Source: Chimonanthus salicifolius (taxonomy: Eukaryota > Streptophyta > Magnoliopsida > Laurales > Calycanthaceae). Taken from it: a stretch of 64,000 nt of DNA. Under the pieces are notes generated by a model, which was not told the origin of the DNA, searched no databases, and saw only the letters and a list, made by a program, of their open reading frames with translations. Shown here one piece after another: positions 62,100 to 64,000 of the stretch; position 1 is the first letter of the stretch, and each line of letters opens with the position of its first letter. The translations under genes and the position numbers were made by a program. The DNA is taken from contig CM023541.1 of NCBI GenBank assembly GCA_013350335.1, positions 39,114,739 through 39,178,738 on the forward strand, written 5' to 3'.

Positions 62100-62720
62100 G
62101 TTTTGATACTTTTTTTGAAATGGTGACGGGTAATTTAATTCAAAACAAAAAGGTACAAAAGAGAAAGTTGCCTAGTGTAAGAGAGTTATACGAGGCTACA
62201 TGAAGACTACGAAGAGATTAAATAGAAGGAGCCTATATATACACTGCTCCCAAATAACCACAAGTAAAAAGCAAGTATACATAATCCCAAAACCCCATAC
62301 ACCCAAAATGATAGGAGATCATAAAAGCGCCAATGACACGGTCTCTGCTTTTGCACTCCAACCTTAGCTAGGAAGTCTACAACGCTATTCGTAGACCGAG
62401 CTATCTGTGTGAAGGTGATTCCTTCTAGCCTACTCAACCTCCTAATATCCCTCACAATGTTTACTAGTTTCCACAAGGGGGGCCTTCCTGTCACTAGCCT
62501 AGAAGATGGAATTAGTAGAGTCGCCTTCGACAATGTGGTTACCATTGCCGAATCTAGACCAGATTTGAAGGGCTCTCCTGATTGGTCTCAGCTCTTCCTC
62601 ATTTGATTCCATAATCCCTATAGGCTCAGAGAACGCTAATATCATCCTACCGCTATCATCATGGATCACTCTCCCTATCCCTATCGGAACAGGTTTGCCT
62701 TTCGCTACCGAATTTTGATG
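62100..62720 (-). mobile_element. L1-type LINE 3' end (RNase H)
   Basis: The minus strand reads KGKPVPIGIGRVIHDDSGRM, ILAFSEPIGIMESNEAELRP and IRRALQIWSRFGN, then a shift and VEGDSTNS, WKLVNIVRDIRRLSRLEGIT and ARSTNSVVDFLAKVGVQ. This is the L1 RNase H from its GG-(V/I)-RD-(S/N)-G strand to the RE-N--AD-LAK-G end. A T run at 62107-62116 marks the poly(A) end. It may extend upstream to about 63010. Confidence 0.8.
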
Positions 62721-63010
62721 CTTAGCTTTGTTTCACCATTCCAAGTGCAGTTTGGTGTATATTTTCCTTTGATGTACTCCATGTGCTAGAGGCTTTTGGA
62801 ATACAAAGGTTTTGCAATAACAAATTTTCCATAATTTCAAGAAAAAGAAAATGAAATCCTTAAAAGATTTGGAACCAAATTTCCAATTAAAGGAGTCTTC
62901 TAAAGGGCAGGAATCTAGGTTAGGGGCAATTTTATGTTTATTATGTAGCTGTCCTAGTTCTCCTTTGGTGTGATATGCTATTGCCATCTTGTGGTCGATC
63001 CCTCTCAAAT

Positions 63011-64000
63011 CCTCAATTTATTACGGGCTATATCTTGAAGGTTCAAGGTGCTCAAAGAGGTGATAACTTGAGGGATATTAAGCTAGGTGGTGATCAGACA
63101 CAAGTCATTGAATTTAGGAGGGGATAAATGTTACCTCTGTTTCCTATTCACTCCATGGGAATGAAAATGATGTCTATGAAAATCAGTGAGCTAAGCAAGT
63201 GCAGTTGGAAGCTTAGTAGCAAGAGTTAGCATTAATTGTCCCTCCTAATGAATGAAATGTTGATGGTTGATAAAATGTTTGAAGTTCACAAATGTTTGGT
63301 CTTCCTTTGATGTGAAAGGTGGAATTCCTGAATTTCTTTAGTGCATCATAGTCATTGTAGAATGAGAGGGGCAACCTTCATATTGATCTTCTTTGAAGAG
63401 ATTATCCCATCCAAGTCTTTATCATCTCCTCTTTGTTTCTTTTATTTGCGACCCTTTGGTTCTTCCTGTTGGACCTATTTCCAATCTTTTGTATTTGTCA
63501 AAACCATCTTAAACTTTGATCTTTTCTTCAATTAGGGGACATTTAAGGGCTTCGCATACAGTTTTTATTGTATTCTTTCTTGTTACTCCATATTCAATCT
63601 TAACACTATTTATCTCCACCACTTTTATAGTAAAAAGTTTAAGGAGCAAAGTGAACTTATGAGGCTAGTTCCATCGATCAATTACATTAGGTCCTAATCA
63701 ATGAAGCAAGCCTCATAAGCTCCCGTTGTTCCTTATACACATGAGCTATACAAGGATCAATCAATTATGACCAGTCTTGGATAAGAACTTGTAACATAGT
63801 TTGGGGTTTCTTAGCAACTGTCAGATTTTGATATTGGATATTCTGAATTTAGGAGATGAGGAGAAAATCTACCTAGATTAAAATCTTAATGTTTGGTTAT
63901 TATTAGAGGATGGAAAGATTGCTTGTTGCTAGAGTCGAAAAGGTTTGTGAAGATTAGAAGGGGTTGTTGATTGAATATTCAGACTCAGGAGATGGTGATC
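63011..64000. other. Unassigned DNA at the window end
   Basis: No coding similarity, element edge or repeat that I can support. Later exons of the phosphatase-like gene, if intact, must lie beyond here. Confidence 0.45.

Noticed and set aside
1..64000. CRISPR arrays, bacterial-type operons, origins or attachment sites
   Set aside because: None seen. The tandem repeats present have two or three adjacent units with no spacers, and all recognised genes are eukaryotic.

Overview
This is nuclear DNA of a flowering plant. The evidence is spliced GT-AG genes of plant type, Ty1/copia, Ty3/gypsy, L1-type LINE, SINE, TRIM, hAT and Stowaway elements, and a decayed insert of plastid DNA carrying a trnL-CAA-like sequence. 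The sequence alone does not fix the family or species.

Only two host genes are supported. The first, on the + strand, is the 3' half of a symplekin/Pta1 gene (Arabidopsis ESP4 type, pre-mRNA 3'-end processing). Seventeen exons between 10317 and 51094 join without a gap into 562 C-terminal residues and a stop codon. The 5' exons lie upstream of base 1 or are hidden from me. The exons add up to under 1.7 kb, while the introns span about 39 kb and hold most of the window's mobile DNA. The second, also on the + strand, is the first coding exon (58340-58636) of a gene that resembles the N-terminus of plant CTD-phosphatase-like (SCP1/Dullard, HAD family) proteins. It has a pyrimidine-rich leader with a three-unit 113-114 bp tandem repeat, and its later exons are not found before the window ends.

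Layout. 1-10316: an intron or upstream flank with LINE pieces on both strands. One L1 copy (about 4250-8115) is broken by a solo-LTR-like unit (5190-6681) and a 331 bp retroposon (6719-7049). A complete TRIM lies at 8595-9095. 10317-10768: symplekin exons 1-2. 10769-25908: a 15.1 kb intron holding a LINE, split by a 12.5 kb copia element (11806-24305, TSD CCTCT). That element was itself invaded at its primer-binding site by about 3.7 kb of LTR-like DNA, and in its RNase H region by a hAT transposon (20340-23524, TSD ATGCACAC) with a nearly complete transposase gene. 25909-26179: two exons. 26180-34647: an intron with a MITE-like repeat, a SINE with a 19 bp TSD, and a mosaic of copia pieces on both strands, a gypsy RNase H and the plastid insert. 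34648-35494: five exons. 35495-50761: large introns with LINE and hAT-like pieces, including a 1527 bp non-autonomous hAT with a perfect 8 bp TSD inside another LINE. 50762-51094: the last two exons. 51095-57660: 3' UTR and intergenic DNA with a 351 bp hAT MITE, a Stowaway MITE, a second TRIM and another palindrome-rich MITE. 57660-64000: the second gene's leader and first exon, then a long intron or flank with copia and LINE remains.

I see no CRISPR array, bacterial-type operon or other compact new system. The most interesting material is the dated nest of insertions inside a housekeeping gene, and a set of hAT-like elements that share one architecture: hAT termini plus subterminal arrays of short palindromes or CG-containing motifs that differ from element to element.
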